Assembly: GCF_002240355.1 (NCBI RefSeq)
Contig: NZ_CP016353.1
Coordinates: 2,096,501-2,160,500 of the forward strand
Source of the DNA: Prauserella marina
Lineage (GTDB): Bacteria > Actinomycetota > Actinomycetes > Mycobacteriales > Pseudonocardiaceae
DNA: 64,000 bases
Direction: 5' to 3'
In this document: positions 36,225 to 43,822 of the stretch, one piece after another
How the letters are laid out: every line of letters starts with the position of its first letter
Position numbering within the stretch: the first letter of the stretch is position 1
Translations under genes and position numbers: made by a program
Notes under the pieces: generated by a model
Seen by the model: only the letters and a program-made list of their open reading frames with translations
Told to the model about the DNA's origin: nothing
Databases searched by the model: none

Positions 36225-36266
36225 CGCGCGAGTCGCCCGCCCAGGCCGTCGAGTTCCGCACTCGGG
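36225..36266. repeat. Two 21-bp repeats (array C)
   Basis: Units at 36225-36245 and 36246-36266 with the cores GCGAGTCGCCCGCCCAGG and TCGAGTTCCGCACTCGGG. The pair lies between the PP2C stop (36201) and the convergent SDR stop (36280). Same family as arrays A and B. Confidence 0.75.
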
Positions 36267-36279
36267 CCGTCGGCAGGCG

Positions 36280-37041
36280 TCAGTCGACGAGTGCTCCGCA
36301 GGAGATGTTGACCGTCGCCGCCGTCATGGTGGCCGCCTTGTCGGAGGCGACGAACGCCGCGGTATTGCCGACGTCGGCGAACGTCGCGGTGCGCCGGAGC
36401 ATCGTCATGTCCTCCAGGCTCTGTTCGAGTTCGTCTCTTCCGGGGAAGTCGGCGGGCAGCGATTCGGCGATACCACCGGTTTTGAGCGTGACGACCCGGA
36501 TCCCGGCGCCGCCGAACTCGACCGAGAACTGTCGCCGGAATCCCTCGACGGCGTCGAGTGCGACCGTGAGTCCTCCGATACCGGTCATGGGATTGCCGCC
36601 CGAGCCGCCGAACATGATGATGACGCCCGATCCCTGCCTGCGCATGTGCTTGACCGCCGCGCTCGCGGTCAGGAACTGTGTCCGCGTCGCGGTGACGATC
36701 GGTTGCAGGAATTCCTCGGCGCTCAGATCGTCGATCGGCCGCTGCACGTCGCCGATGTCGATGACGTTCACCGAGATGTCCACGCGCCCCTGTTGGTCGG
36801 CCACACCGTCCACGAAGGACCGCACCGACTGCTCGTCGAGCGCGTCGACGACGGCACTGGTCGCCTCGCCGCCCTTGGCGCGAATGTCGTCGGCGACGAC
36901 GTCCAGAGTGGACAGTGTCCTCCCGGCGAGGAAGACGTGGGCGCCTTCCTCCGCGAACGCGCGCGCCATGGCGCTGCCGATCGAGCCCGCTCCACCATAG
37001 ACGAGCGCCGTTTTGTTCTCCAGTAAGCCATTCGTGGTCAT
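36280..37041 (-). CDS. Short-chain dehydrogenase-like protein without the catalytic Tyr-Lys
   Basis: A 253-aa Rossmann protein. The nucleotide site is VYGGAGSIGSAMARAFAEEGA. The usual NNAG is NVIDIG. Where SDRs have Ser, then YxxxK, this reads GGSGGNPMTGIGGLTVALDAV, without a Tyr-x3-Lys. The C-terminal SDR pattern AAFVASDKAATMTAATVNISCG is kept. It may bind NAD(P) but not reduce ketones in the standard way. ATG overlaps the SRPBCC stop (ATGA), so the gene is the third of an ArsR-SRPBCC operon. Confidence 0.83.
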   Translation of the reverse strand: MTTNGLLENKTALVYGGAGSIGSAMARAFAEEGAHVFLAGRTLSTLDVVADDIRAKGGEATSAVVDALDEQSVRSFVDGVADQQGRVDISVNVIDIGDVQRPIDDLSAEEFLQPIVTATRTQFLTASAAVKHMRRQGSGVIIMFGGSGGNPMTGIGGLTVALDAVEGFRRQFSVEFGGAGIRVVTLKTGGIAESLPADFPGRDELEQSLEDMTMLRRTATFADVGNTAAFVASDKAATMTAATVNISCGALVD

Positions 37042-37523
37042 CGCAGCTCCTTCAGGTAGTCGGCGAGGCGGTTGTAGGACATGGCCATTCCGTCGGCCAT
37101 GCCGGTCGCGATGGCGGCGTCCCTCGCCGCCTTCGTCGGGTAGTGCGCGGTGATCGTGATCGCGGTCGTGCCGTGTTGTTCGGCGAACTCGTAGACGTTG
37201 ACGGTCTCCGGCCATTCAGGACCCCACGATTCGGTGGTCACGAATCGTTCCGGCGGGGACACCTCCCGGTAGGCGCCGTGCACTTCGAGTTCTCCGCCGG
37301 TTTCGGGGTTGTGCCAGACATAGCGCCACGAACCGCCGGGACGCAGATCGATCTCGCAGACCGGCATGAGCCAGCCGTCCGGCCCGGTCAGCCAGTGCGG
37401 TACGTGTTCCGGATTGGTCCAGACGTCCCAGACCAGCGGGCGCGGAGCGCCCACCGTTCTGGCCATGACGACTTCGGTGTCCGACGGTGTCGTGTAGTGG
37501 GTGGTGCCGAGATCATTCGCCAT
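37038..37523 (-). CDS. SRPBCC/AHSA1-domain protein
   Basis: A 161-aa START-like fold protein (Aha1-type). The family signature VGAPRPLVWDVWTNPEHVPHWLTG opens the fold; FVTTESWG and a long C-terminal helix (GMADGMAMSYNRLADYLKEL) close it. Members bind hydrophobic ligands. It starts 11 bases inside the ArsR gene and overlaps the SDR gene by four bases. ArsR-SRPBCC pairs are widespread, with the ArsR controlling the ligand-binding protein. Confidence 0.88.
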   Translation of the reverse strand: MANDLGTTHYTTPSDTEVVMARTVGAPRPLVWDVWTNPEHVPHWLTGPDGWLMPVCEIDLRPGGSWRYVWHNPETGGELEVHGAYREVSPPERFVTTESWGPEWPETVNVYEFAEQHGTTAITITAHYPTKAARDAAIATGMADGMAMSYNRLADYLKELR

Positions 37524-37857
37524 GATTCTCGTCCTTTGCCTGTAAATCGCGCAGATAATTGTCGAGCCGTGCGTAGGAGGCGTCCCAGAACCTGCGGTAG
37601 GGCTCCGCCCATTCGGTGACCTCCCTCAGCGGTCCCGCGTCCAGTAGACACGGCCGCCATTGGGCTTCGCGCCCTCGCGTGATGAGGCCGGCCCTTTCGA
37701 GTACCCGCAGATGTTTGGAGATCGCGGGCCCGGTCATCTCGAACGGTTCCGACAGTTCCTTCACGGTCGCGGGCCCTTCCATGAGCCGGGCGAGGATCGT
37801 CCGGCGGGTCGGATCGGCCAGTGCCGCGAAGGTGATGCTCAGTGGGTCGGTCGCCAT
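37513..37857 (-). CDS. ArsR-family transcriptional repressor
   Basis: A 114-aa winged-helix protein: LADPTRRTILARLMEGPATVKELSEPFEMTGPAISKHLRVLERAGLI (residues about 12-58) with the wing RGREAQWRPCLL. The cysteine in that wing is single, and the metal-binding CxC motif of arsenic sensors is absent, as in SRPBCC-linked ArsR proteins. ATG at 37857 was chosen over 37869. Two tandem dyads directly upstream are likely its operator. Confidence 0.9.
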   Translation of the reverse strand: MATDPLSITFAALADPTRRTILARLMEGPATVKELSEPFEMTGPAISKHLRVLERAGLITRGREAQWRPCLLDAGPLREVTEWAEPYRRFWDASYARLDNYLRDLQAKDENHGE

Positions 37858-37863
37858 CTGTAA

Positions 37864-37891
37864 AACCAATCGGTTATATAACCTGTTGGTT
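37864..37891. promoter_or_regulatory. Tandem AACC-N4-GGTT operator of the ArsR operon
   Basis: AACCAATCGGTT (37864-37875) and AACCTGTTGGTT (37880-37891) are two AACC-N4-GGTT dyads separated by ATAT. Together they also form a near-perfect 28-bp dyad centred on 37877/37878. They begin seven bases upstream of the ArsR start codon, where autorepression would act. Confidence 0.7.
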
Positions 37892-37942
37892 ATCTAAACT
37901 CCGTTCGAAGGCCATGTCAACCCGGGAGGGAAACCGGACCGG

Positions 37943-38722
37943 TCAGATGAAGGTGTCGACGCTGTCGGGCATGAGGGCGCCCGTCGGCTGCGCGACCGCT
38001 CTGACCTCCTGGTAGAAGATCCACAAATGCCCCGCGACGGCCTGTCGTGCGGCGACGGGGTCGCGGCGGCTGATCGCGTCGACGATGTAGCCGTGGTCGT
38101 CGGATCGCTGCTTCGCTTTGGGCAGGCTCAGCGTGCGATGCCGGAACTCGGACATTTCCGGGACCAGGGGTTGATACATGCTGGTCAGTACGGTGTTGTG
38201 GGCCGCCTGGATGATGGCGTCGTGCAGGTCCTCGTCGGTCTTGACGAGCTGGCCGACCTGGTCGGTCGCGGCGATGTCGTGCGCTCTGCGCAGGGCCTGG
38301 AGCTCCGCCAGCTCCTCGTCGGTGGCGCGCACGCAGGCCAGTCCCGCTGCCGTCGTCTCAAGTCCGATCCTGACTTCGAGCAGTTCCGTCAGCGCGAACC
38401 CCTTGGCGACGCTCCACCGGACGTACTGCGTGGTCGGGTCGTCGGCGGGTGGTTCGCGTACGAACGTGCCCTTGCCCCGGATGACCTCGATGACGCCGAG
38501 GGTCGAGAGTTGCCGGAGGGCTTCGCGCAGCGAAGTGCGCCCCACCTGGAGCTGCCGGGCCAGTTCCGGCTCGGAGGGCAGCCGTTGCCCAGGCTTGAGT
38601 GAACCGTTGGCGATCGTCGCCGTGATGCGCTCGGCGATGACGTCGGGGAGGGGGCGCCGGGAGAGCGAGCCCGCCAGCCCGCTGCCAGTGCCGACCTCGT
38701 CCCATCCTGTCAGTTGACTCAT
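37943..38722 (-). CDS. GntR-family regulator, FCD (FadR) type
   Basis: A 259-aa regulator. The winged HTH is PLPDVIAERITATIANGSLKPGQRLPSEPELARQLQVGRTSLREALRQLSTLGVIEVIRGKGTFV (residues about 25-90). The FCD ligand domain follows, with metal-type residues in DEDLHDAIIQAAHN and a late AVAGHLWIF. ATG at 38722 is the start. It is divergent from the LLM-M20-MHS-Mo-hydroxylase operon and is the obvious regulator of it. The inducer is unknown. Confidence 0.9.
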   Translation of the reverse strand: MSQLTGWDEVGTGSGLAGSLSRRPLPDVIAERITATIANGSLKPGQRLPSEPELARQLQVGRTSLREALRQLSTLGVIEVIRGKGTFVREPPADDPTTQYVRWSVAKGFALTELLEVRIGLETTAAGLACVRATDEELAELQALRRAHDIAATDQVGQLVKTDEDLHDAIIQAAHNTVLTSMYQPLVPEMSEFRHRTLSLPKAKQRSDDHGYIVDAISRRDPVAARQAVAGHLWIFYQEVRAVAQPTGALMPDSVDTFI

Positions 38723-38730
38723 GTCAGACA
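38722..38730. promoter_or_regulatory. FCD-GntR-type operator TGTCAGACA
   Basis: TGTC-A-GACA is a perfect dyad that fits the TNGTnnnACNA pattern of FadR-branch regulators. It overlaps the first base of the GntR gene's start codon and lies in the divergent control region in front of the catabolic operon. Confidence 0.45.
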
Positions 38731-38898
38731 AGTGGCTAACCTTTCGCTCACCGTGCTACCGGAACACGACCATCGTAGCCGCACGAGCATCCGGACGAGG
38801 CGCCCGTCCGGGCCTCATGAGCCCCTCGCCGGTGAGGACTTCCGGCCAGAAAACCCGAGCACTGCCGAGCATTCGTACGTCTCAGGAGCCGATGCCGC

Positions 38899-39963
38899 AT
38901 GCCTTCCACCACCACGCGCCACCAGCCTGTCTCCTTCGGAGTGCGGTTTCCGCCGTGCACTTCGGCACGCGAGGTCGCCGAGGCCGTGGCGCTGAGCGAA
39001 CGCAAGGGATTCGACACCGCCTGGATCGCCGACTCCCAGTTGTTGTGGCGGGACGTGTTCGCCACGATGGCGCTTGCCGCCGACCGGACCGAGCACATCC
39101 GGCTCGCCTCGGCTGTCACGAACTTCGTGACCAGGCATCCCAGTGTCGTCGCCTCCGCGGCCAACACGCTGAACGAACTGGCTCCCGGCAGGGTGCTGCT
39201 CGGTGTCGGGACGGGGGACAGTTCGGTCAAACCACTCGGCATGCGCCCCAGCAGGCTCGCCGAGATGCGGGAAGCCATCTCCACCACGCGCACCCTGCTC
39301 GCGGGTGAGCAGCGCGATTTCGGAAACCGGCGGGCAAGTCTGCGGGACGCGGCGGGTGAGGTCGCCATCCACATCGCGGCGAGCGGCCCGCGATCGCTCG
39401 GTATGGCAGGCGAGGTCGCCGACGGGGTGCTCACCCTCGCCGGGATCTCACCCGAAACCGTTGCGGGGACCTGGAAATCGGTCGAGGACGGAGCCGCGAA
39501 GGCAGGCCGGGCCATGTCCGAACTGGACTTCACGGTCGGCGCCTTCTGCAAGATCACCGACGACATCGAACGTGACGCCGCGATCCTCAAACCAATCTGC
39601 CTGCACCTGGCGAGTATCGGCGCGCAGGACTATCTGCGGATCGCCGGGATCGACCTGGAACCGCCGCCCGCGATTCCCGAGGTCTACCCGGACATGGTGC
39701 ACGCGGAGGACTGGGATCTCGCCGTCGAGAAGGCATCCCGCTATGTCACCGACGACATGGCGGTGCGGTTCTCGCGGGCGTTCTGCCTTTTCGGCACCGT
39801 CGAGGAGATCCTCGACCGCATCAGGGCGGCCATCGATCTCGGTGCCACCGGCTTCTATCTGCGTCACGTCGGAAACTACACGCTACCGCTGGAAGTGATC
39901 GAGACCTTCGGCGACGAGATCATCCCTCGGTTCACCACCGGCACCGTGGGGGGCATGTCGTGA
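38899..39963 (+). CDS. LLM-class F420/FMN-dependent oxidoreductase
   Basis: A 354-aa TIM-barrel flavin/F420 enzyme of the bacterial luciferase-like family: FGVRFPPCTSAREVAEAVALSERKGFDTAWIADSQLLWRD, ASAVTNFVTRHPSVVASAANTLNELAPGRVLLGVGTGDS and a late FGTVEEILDRIRAAIDLGATGFYLR. Some members open pyrimidine rings or oxygenate amines. It is the first gene of the operon, and its stop overlaps the M20-like gene (GTGA). Confidence 0.87.
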   Translation: MPSTTTRHQPVSFGVRFPPCTSAREVAEAVALSERKGFDTAWIADSQLLWRDVFATMALAADRTEHIRLASAVTNFVTRHPSVVASAANTLNELAPGRVLLGVGTGDSSVKPLGMRPSRLAEMREAISTTRTLLAGEQRDFGNRRASLRDAAGEVAIHIAASGPRSLGMAGEVADGVLTLAGISPETVAGTWKSVEDGAAKAGRAMSELDFTVGAFCKITDDIERDAAILKPICLHLASIGAQDYLRIAGIDLEPPPAIPEVYPDMVHAEDWDLAVEKASRYVTDDMAVRFSRAFCLFGTVEEILDRIRAAIDLGATGFYLRHVGNYTLPLEVIETFGDEIIPRFTTGTVGGMS

Positions 39964-41150
39964 CCGACCCGCTGCTGAACTCCCTTGTGGACCTCGCGAG
40001 GATCCCGTCGGCCGTCCCGCTCGGCGCCGAGACACTCATCGAACCAGACGACCCGATGCTCGTCGACTACGTGCAGAACCGGCTGCGCCCCAGATTCACC
40101 GAAGCCGGCGCGCTCGACATCATCGACCTTCCGCGCAATCAGTTCGCCGTGCGGTTCGGCACCGGCGAAGGCCCCTGCCTCGCGCTCGTGGCCTACACCC
40201 CGACGCAGCACCACAATCTGATGGCCGATCCGTGGTCGGGCCGCGTCGCGACCCCGGTCGGCAACGGCATCGACGAGCCCTGTGTCTTCGGTCAGGGCGT
40301 GACCCAGAACAAAGTGCACCAGGCATCACTGCTCAGCATCGCGCGCTGGCTGGCAGCAAGCCCTGAATCGCCGAACGGCACGTTGCTGTTGTGCGTCAAC
40401 AACGAGGGGCGAAGCAGCCACGACTGTTCCCTCGGGATGCTCTCCGCGCTGCCGGTGCGGCCCGACCTGCTGATCCAGTTGTTTCCCACCGGTTTCGGGG
40501 TGAGTGTCGGAAACCGGGGCAGGGCCGATCTCCGCGTGCACATCACGGGAACCGCGAGCCATTCGTCCACTCCGCCCCCAGGAGGCGGAGTCTTCGCCGC
40601 CGCGACCGCTGTGCTCAGCGCGGTCGAGCGGCTCAACGAACGAGTCCGGACCACAGTGGACCCCGAACTCGGTGCCGAACGGATCATCCCGTACCAGGTC
40701 GTGTTCGAGCCACTCGCGCCGCACACGCTTCCCTCCTCGGCCCGGCTGACCTTCGATCGGCGGCTGCTGCCGGGAACGCGGCCGGAGGCGGCCGCGGCGC
40801 AACTCGGAGAAACGGTGGCCGCGCTGGGTGATTTCGGTTGCGACATCACCGTCGAACACGGAGTCACGATGCTGCCTGCGAGATTCCCCTCCGGAAGCGC
40901 GGATCTGCTGGCTCCGCTCGACACGGCGATTCAGCGAGAACTGGGCACACCCGCCGAGCACACCTTCTACGGCGGCAGCTTCGACGCGGGCGGACCGCTC
41001 AGTCTCGGTGTGCCGACCGTCATGTTCGGTGTTCCCGAGGAAGGCGACATTCTCGGCGACGACTACGTCCGGATCGCCCACGTGCGAGCACAGGAACGGA
41101 TCCTGCGCGGCACGATCACGAACTTCTTCGGCGCACCGACGCCGGAGTAG
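39960..41150 (+). CDS. M20-fold amidohydrolase/peptidase-like protein with atypical metal site
   Basis: A 396-aa M20-type protein. The lid/dimerisation domain is clear (GRADLRVHITGTASHSSTPPPGG, residues about 185-300). In the catalytic domain the usual HxD reads AYTPTQ, the GRGxxDMKG motif reads GQGVTQNKVH and the late His is replaced (GDILGDDYVRI). Only the NEG of the central Glu motif is kept. Metal-dependent hydrolysis is therefore uncertain. GTG at 39960 couples it to the LLM gene. Expected role: cleaving an amide after ring opening. Confidence 0.8.
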   Translation: MTDPLLNSLVDLARIPSAVPLGAETLIEPDDPMLVDYVQNRLRPRFTEAGALDIIDLPRNQFAVRFGTGEGPCLALVAYTPTQHHNLMADPWSGRVATPVGNGIDEPCVFGQGVTQNKVHQASLLSIARWLAASPESPNGTLLLCVNNEGRSSHDCSLGMLSALPVRPDLLIQLFPTGFGVSVGNRGRADLRVHITGTASHSSTPPPGGGVFAAATAVLSAVERLNERVRTTVDPELGAERIIPYQVVFEPLAPHTLPSSARLTFDRRLLPGTRPEAAAAQLGETVAALGDFGCDITVEHGVTMLPARFPSGSADLLAPLDTAIQRELGTPAEHTFYGGSFDAGGPLSLGVPTVMFGVPEEGDILGDDYVRIAHVRAQERILRGTITNFFGAPTPE

Positions 41151-41172
41151 CAGAGTCCACCAGGAGGTGGCG

Positions 41173-42489
41173 ATGAGTGCACAGACCGATTCCGCTCGGC
41201 CCGGACAGGCCCGCAAGGTCCTGCTGTCCAGCCTCGTGGGCAGCACCGTCGAGTGGTACGAGTTCTTCATCTACGGCACGGCGGCCTCGCTCGTGTTCGA
41301 TCGCCTGTTCTTCCCCGATTTCGATCCGCTGGTCGGCACGCTGCTCGCGCTGTCGACGTTCGCGATCGCTTTCGTGGCGCGGCCGATCGGCGGTGTCGTC
41401 TTCGGACACTTCGGCGACCGGATAGGCCGCAAGTCGATGCTCGTGCTGACTCTGACCCTGATGGGCGGGGCCACGTTCGTCATCGGAATTCTGCCTACCT
41501 ACGACCAGATCGGCGTCGCGGCGCCGATTCTGCTCGTGCTCGTCCGGCTCGTGCAGGGGTTCTCGCTCGGCGGTGAGTACAGCGGCGCGGTGCTCATGAG
41601 TGTCGAGCACGCGGAAGGGCGAAAGCGCGGGTTCTTCGGCGCCGTCGTCAACACCGGGGCCGGGTGGGGGCTGCTGCTGGCCAACCTGGTCTTCCTGATC
41701 GTCAGCCAGCTTCCCGAGGCCGCCTTCGACGCCTGGGGCTGGCGGATTCCGTTCCTGCTGAGCGCGGTCCTCGTCGGAATCGGCCTCTTCATCCGGCTCA
41801 AGCTGGGCGAGAGCCCGGAGTTCGAGAAGGTCAAGAAAGCCGACAAGGTGCGCAAGGTTCCCGTGCTGGATGTCCTGCGCAACCATCTGTCGCTGGTGGC
41901 ACTGATGTGCCTCGCCTACCTGTCGGCCGGGGTCACCTTCTACATCGGCACGGTGTTCTCGCTGACCTACGGTACGAAGCAACTCGACATCGACCGCAGC
42001 CTGCTGCTGGGGCTCGTCATCGCGGTCAACGTGCTCACCATCATCGGCATCCCGTTCTTCGGCTGGCTGTCCGACCGAATAGGACGGAAACCGATTTTCC
42101 TCGCCGGGATCGTCGGCATGCTGGTGCTGCCCTACCTGTGGTTCCCGATGCTCAACTCCGGCGACACGGCGCTCATGCTGATCGGCTTCCTCGTGTTGTT
42201 CGTCCCCTACGCCGCCAACTACGGGGTCATGCCGACGTTCTTCACGCACATTTTCCCGACCGGCGTCCGCTACACCGGCATGTCCATCGGTTACACGCTG
42301 GGCACGGTGCTCGGCAGTGGCCTCGCGCCGATCATCGCGACGTTCCTGCTCGATCAGACGGGAAGCTGGCTTTCCATCGCCCTCTACATGAGCGCGGCCG
42401 GTGTGCTGTCTTTTGTGGCCGCTCTGTTCCTTCACGAACGAGCCGACACGCCCGGCCAGGTCACCGCGACCGTCGCGGCGAAGAGGTGA
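41173..42489 (+). CDS. MHS-family MFS permease (metabolite:H+ symporter)
   Basis: A 438-aa permease with 12 helices: STVEWYEFFIYGTAASLVF at the start, GHFGDRIGRKSMLV (motif A), VRLVQGFSLGGEYSGAVLMSVEHA and a second half with GWLSDRIGRKPIFL. These are hallmarks of the MHS family, which imports organic acids, betaines and N-compounds. ATG follows AGGAGGTGG. It is inside the catabolic operon and probably brings in the substrate. Confidence 0.9.
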   Translation: MSAQTDSARPGQARKVLLSSLVGSTVEWYEFFIYGTAASLVFDRLFFPDFDPLVGTLLALSTFAIAFVARPIGGVVFGHFGDRIGRKSMLVLTLTLMGGATFVIGILPTYDQIGVAAPILLVLVRLVQGFSLGGEYSGAVLMSVEHAEGRKRGFFGAVVNTGAGWGLLLANLVFLIVSQLPEAAFDAWGWRIPFLLSAVLVGIGLFIRLKLGESPEFEKVKKADKVRKVPVLDVLRNHLSLVALMCLAYLSAGVTFYIGTVFSLTYGTKQLDIDRSLLLGLVIAVNVLTIIGIPFFGWLSDRIGRKPIFLAGIVGMLVLPYLWFPMLNSGDTALMLIGFLVLFVPYAANYGVMPTFFTHIFPTGVRYTGMSIGYTLGTVLGSGLAPIIATFLLDQTGSWLSIALYMSAAGVLSFVAALFLHERADTPGQVTATVAAKR

Positions 42490-42494
42490 CCGGC

Positions 42495-43355
42495 ATGCGG
42501 TTTCTCAAGCCCGGAACGGTGGCCGAGGCATGCGCGCTCAAGACGGAGTATCCCGATGCCCTGGTGATCGCGGGCGGGACCGATGTCATGGTGGAGGTCA
42601 ACTTCGGCCGAGCGGACCCCTCGGTCATGCTCGATCTCACGGGAATCGGCGAACTGGCCGAATGGCACGCCTCCGGTGACGACGTCCACATCGGAGCTGG
42701 CCTCACCTACAGCAGGATCGTCGCCGAACTGGGCGACGCGCTTCCGGCGCTGGCGTCGGCTTCGCGGACGGTGGGTTCGGTGCAGATCCGCAACAGGGCG
42801 ACTCTGGCCGGAAACCTCGGCACGGCCTCGCCGGCCGGCGACGCGCTGCCCCCGCTGCTGGCCGCTGACGCCACTGTCGAGCTCGTGTCCTCCCGGGGTG
42901 CGCGGACCGTCTCCGCTACTGAATTCTGTGTCGCTCCAGGGCGGTCGGTGCTCCAGCGGGACGAGCTGATCGCGGGCGTGAGGATCGCCCGCCGCAGGGG
43001 ACCACAGCACTTCGCGAAGGTCGGGCCGCGTAACGCGATGGTGATCGCCGTGGCGTCCATAGCGACCACAATGGACCCCGCGAACCGGACGGTCGCGGTC
43101 GGCTGTGGCGCGGTTGCGCCGACTCCGGTGCGCGCCAGGGCGGCCGAGGAGTTCGCGGCGGCGGCACTGGACTGGGACGGCGAAGCCGCCCTGCCGAGGG
43201 GGACGGCGGCTGAGTTCGGCGCGCTCGTCGCCGATGCCTGCTCGCCCATCGACGATGTCAGGTCGGGTGCGCGATACCGGAAGCGGGCGATCGAGGTGCT
43301 CGCGGACCGGGCGCTTCGCCGGATGTGGGACGAGCACCTGAGGAGGGTGGCATGA
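42495..43355 (+). CDS. FAD-binding subunit of a molybdenum hydroxylase (CoxM/XdhB-type)
   Basis: A 286-aa flavoprotein subunit. The FAD motifs are VIAGGTDVMVEVNFG (pyrophosphate loop) and NRATLAGNLGTASPAGDALPPLLA. It carries electrons from the iron-sulfur subunit to the acceptor. ATG at 42495 follows GAGGTGAC. The stop overlaps the next subunit gene (ATGA). Order FAD, 2Fe-2S, Mo is the same as in many xanthine-dehydrogenase-family operons. Confidence 0.92.
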   Translation: MRFLKPGTVAEACALKTEYPDALVIAGGTDVMVEVNFGRADPSVMLDLTGIGELAEWHASGDDVHIGAGLTYSRIVAELGDALPALASASRTVGSVQIRNRATLAGNLGTASPAGDALPPLLAADATVELVSSRGARTVSATEFCVAPGRSVLQRDELIAGVRIARRRGPQHFAKVGPRNAMVIAVASIATTMDPANRTVAVGCGAVAPTPVRARAAEEFAAAALDWDGEAALPRGTAAEFGALVADACSPIDDVRSGARYRKRAIEVLADRALRRMWDEHLRRVA

Positions 43356-43822
43356 AGCTCTGCTGCACGGTCAATGGCGAGTGGTGTGCACTGGACGACG
43401 TTCCGGGGTCGGAGAGCCTGCTGCGTTTGCTGAGGGAACGGCTCCGGCTTCCCGGAACCAAGAACGCATGCGAACAAGGGGAATGCGGGTCGTGCACGGT
43501 GTACGTCGACGGTGAGGCCGTGTGTTCCTGCCTGGTCGCGGCGGGGCAGATCGACGGCAGTGACATCGTCACCGTGGAAGGGCTCGCCGACGGTGCCGAA
43601 GCGCATCCGGTACAGGAAGCCTTCGTCAGTGCCGGCGCCGTACAGTGCGGGTTCTGCACTCCCGGTCTCGTCGTGGCCGCGCACGCGCTGCTCGCCAAGA
43701 CCCCCGATCCGACGGACGCCGAGCTAAGAGAAGCGCTCGCGGGCAACCTGTGCCGCTGCACCGGCTACGAGAAGATCTTCGACGCGGTCCGGATCGCGGC
43801 CGGAAAGACGGAGGCGACATGA
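43352..43822 (+). CDS. 2Fe-2S subunit of a molybdenum hydroxylase (CoxS/XdhC-type)
   Basis: A 156-aa protein with two [2Fe-2S] domains. The N-terminal plant-type cluster uses CEQGECGSCTVY plus CSC. The C-terminal cluster uses CGFCTPG and CRCTGY. It passes electrons from the Mo site to FAD. It is translationally coupled on both sides (ATGA overlaps). Confidence 0.95.
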   Translation: MKLCCTVNGEWCALDDVPGSESLLRLLRERLRLPGTKNACEQGECGSCTVYVDGEAVCSCLVAAGQIDGSDIVTVEGLADGAEAHPVQEAFVSAGAVQCGFCTPGLVVAAHALLAKTPDPTDAELREALAGNLCRCTGYEKIFDAVRIAAGKTEAT

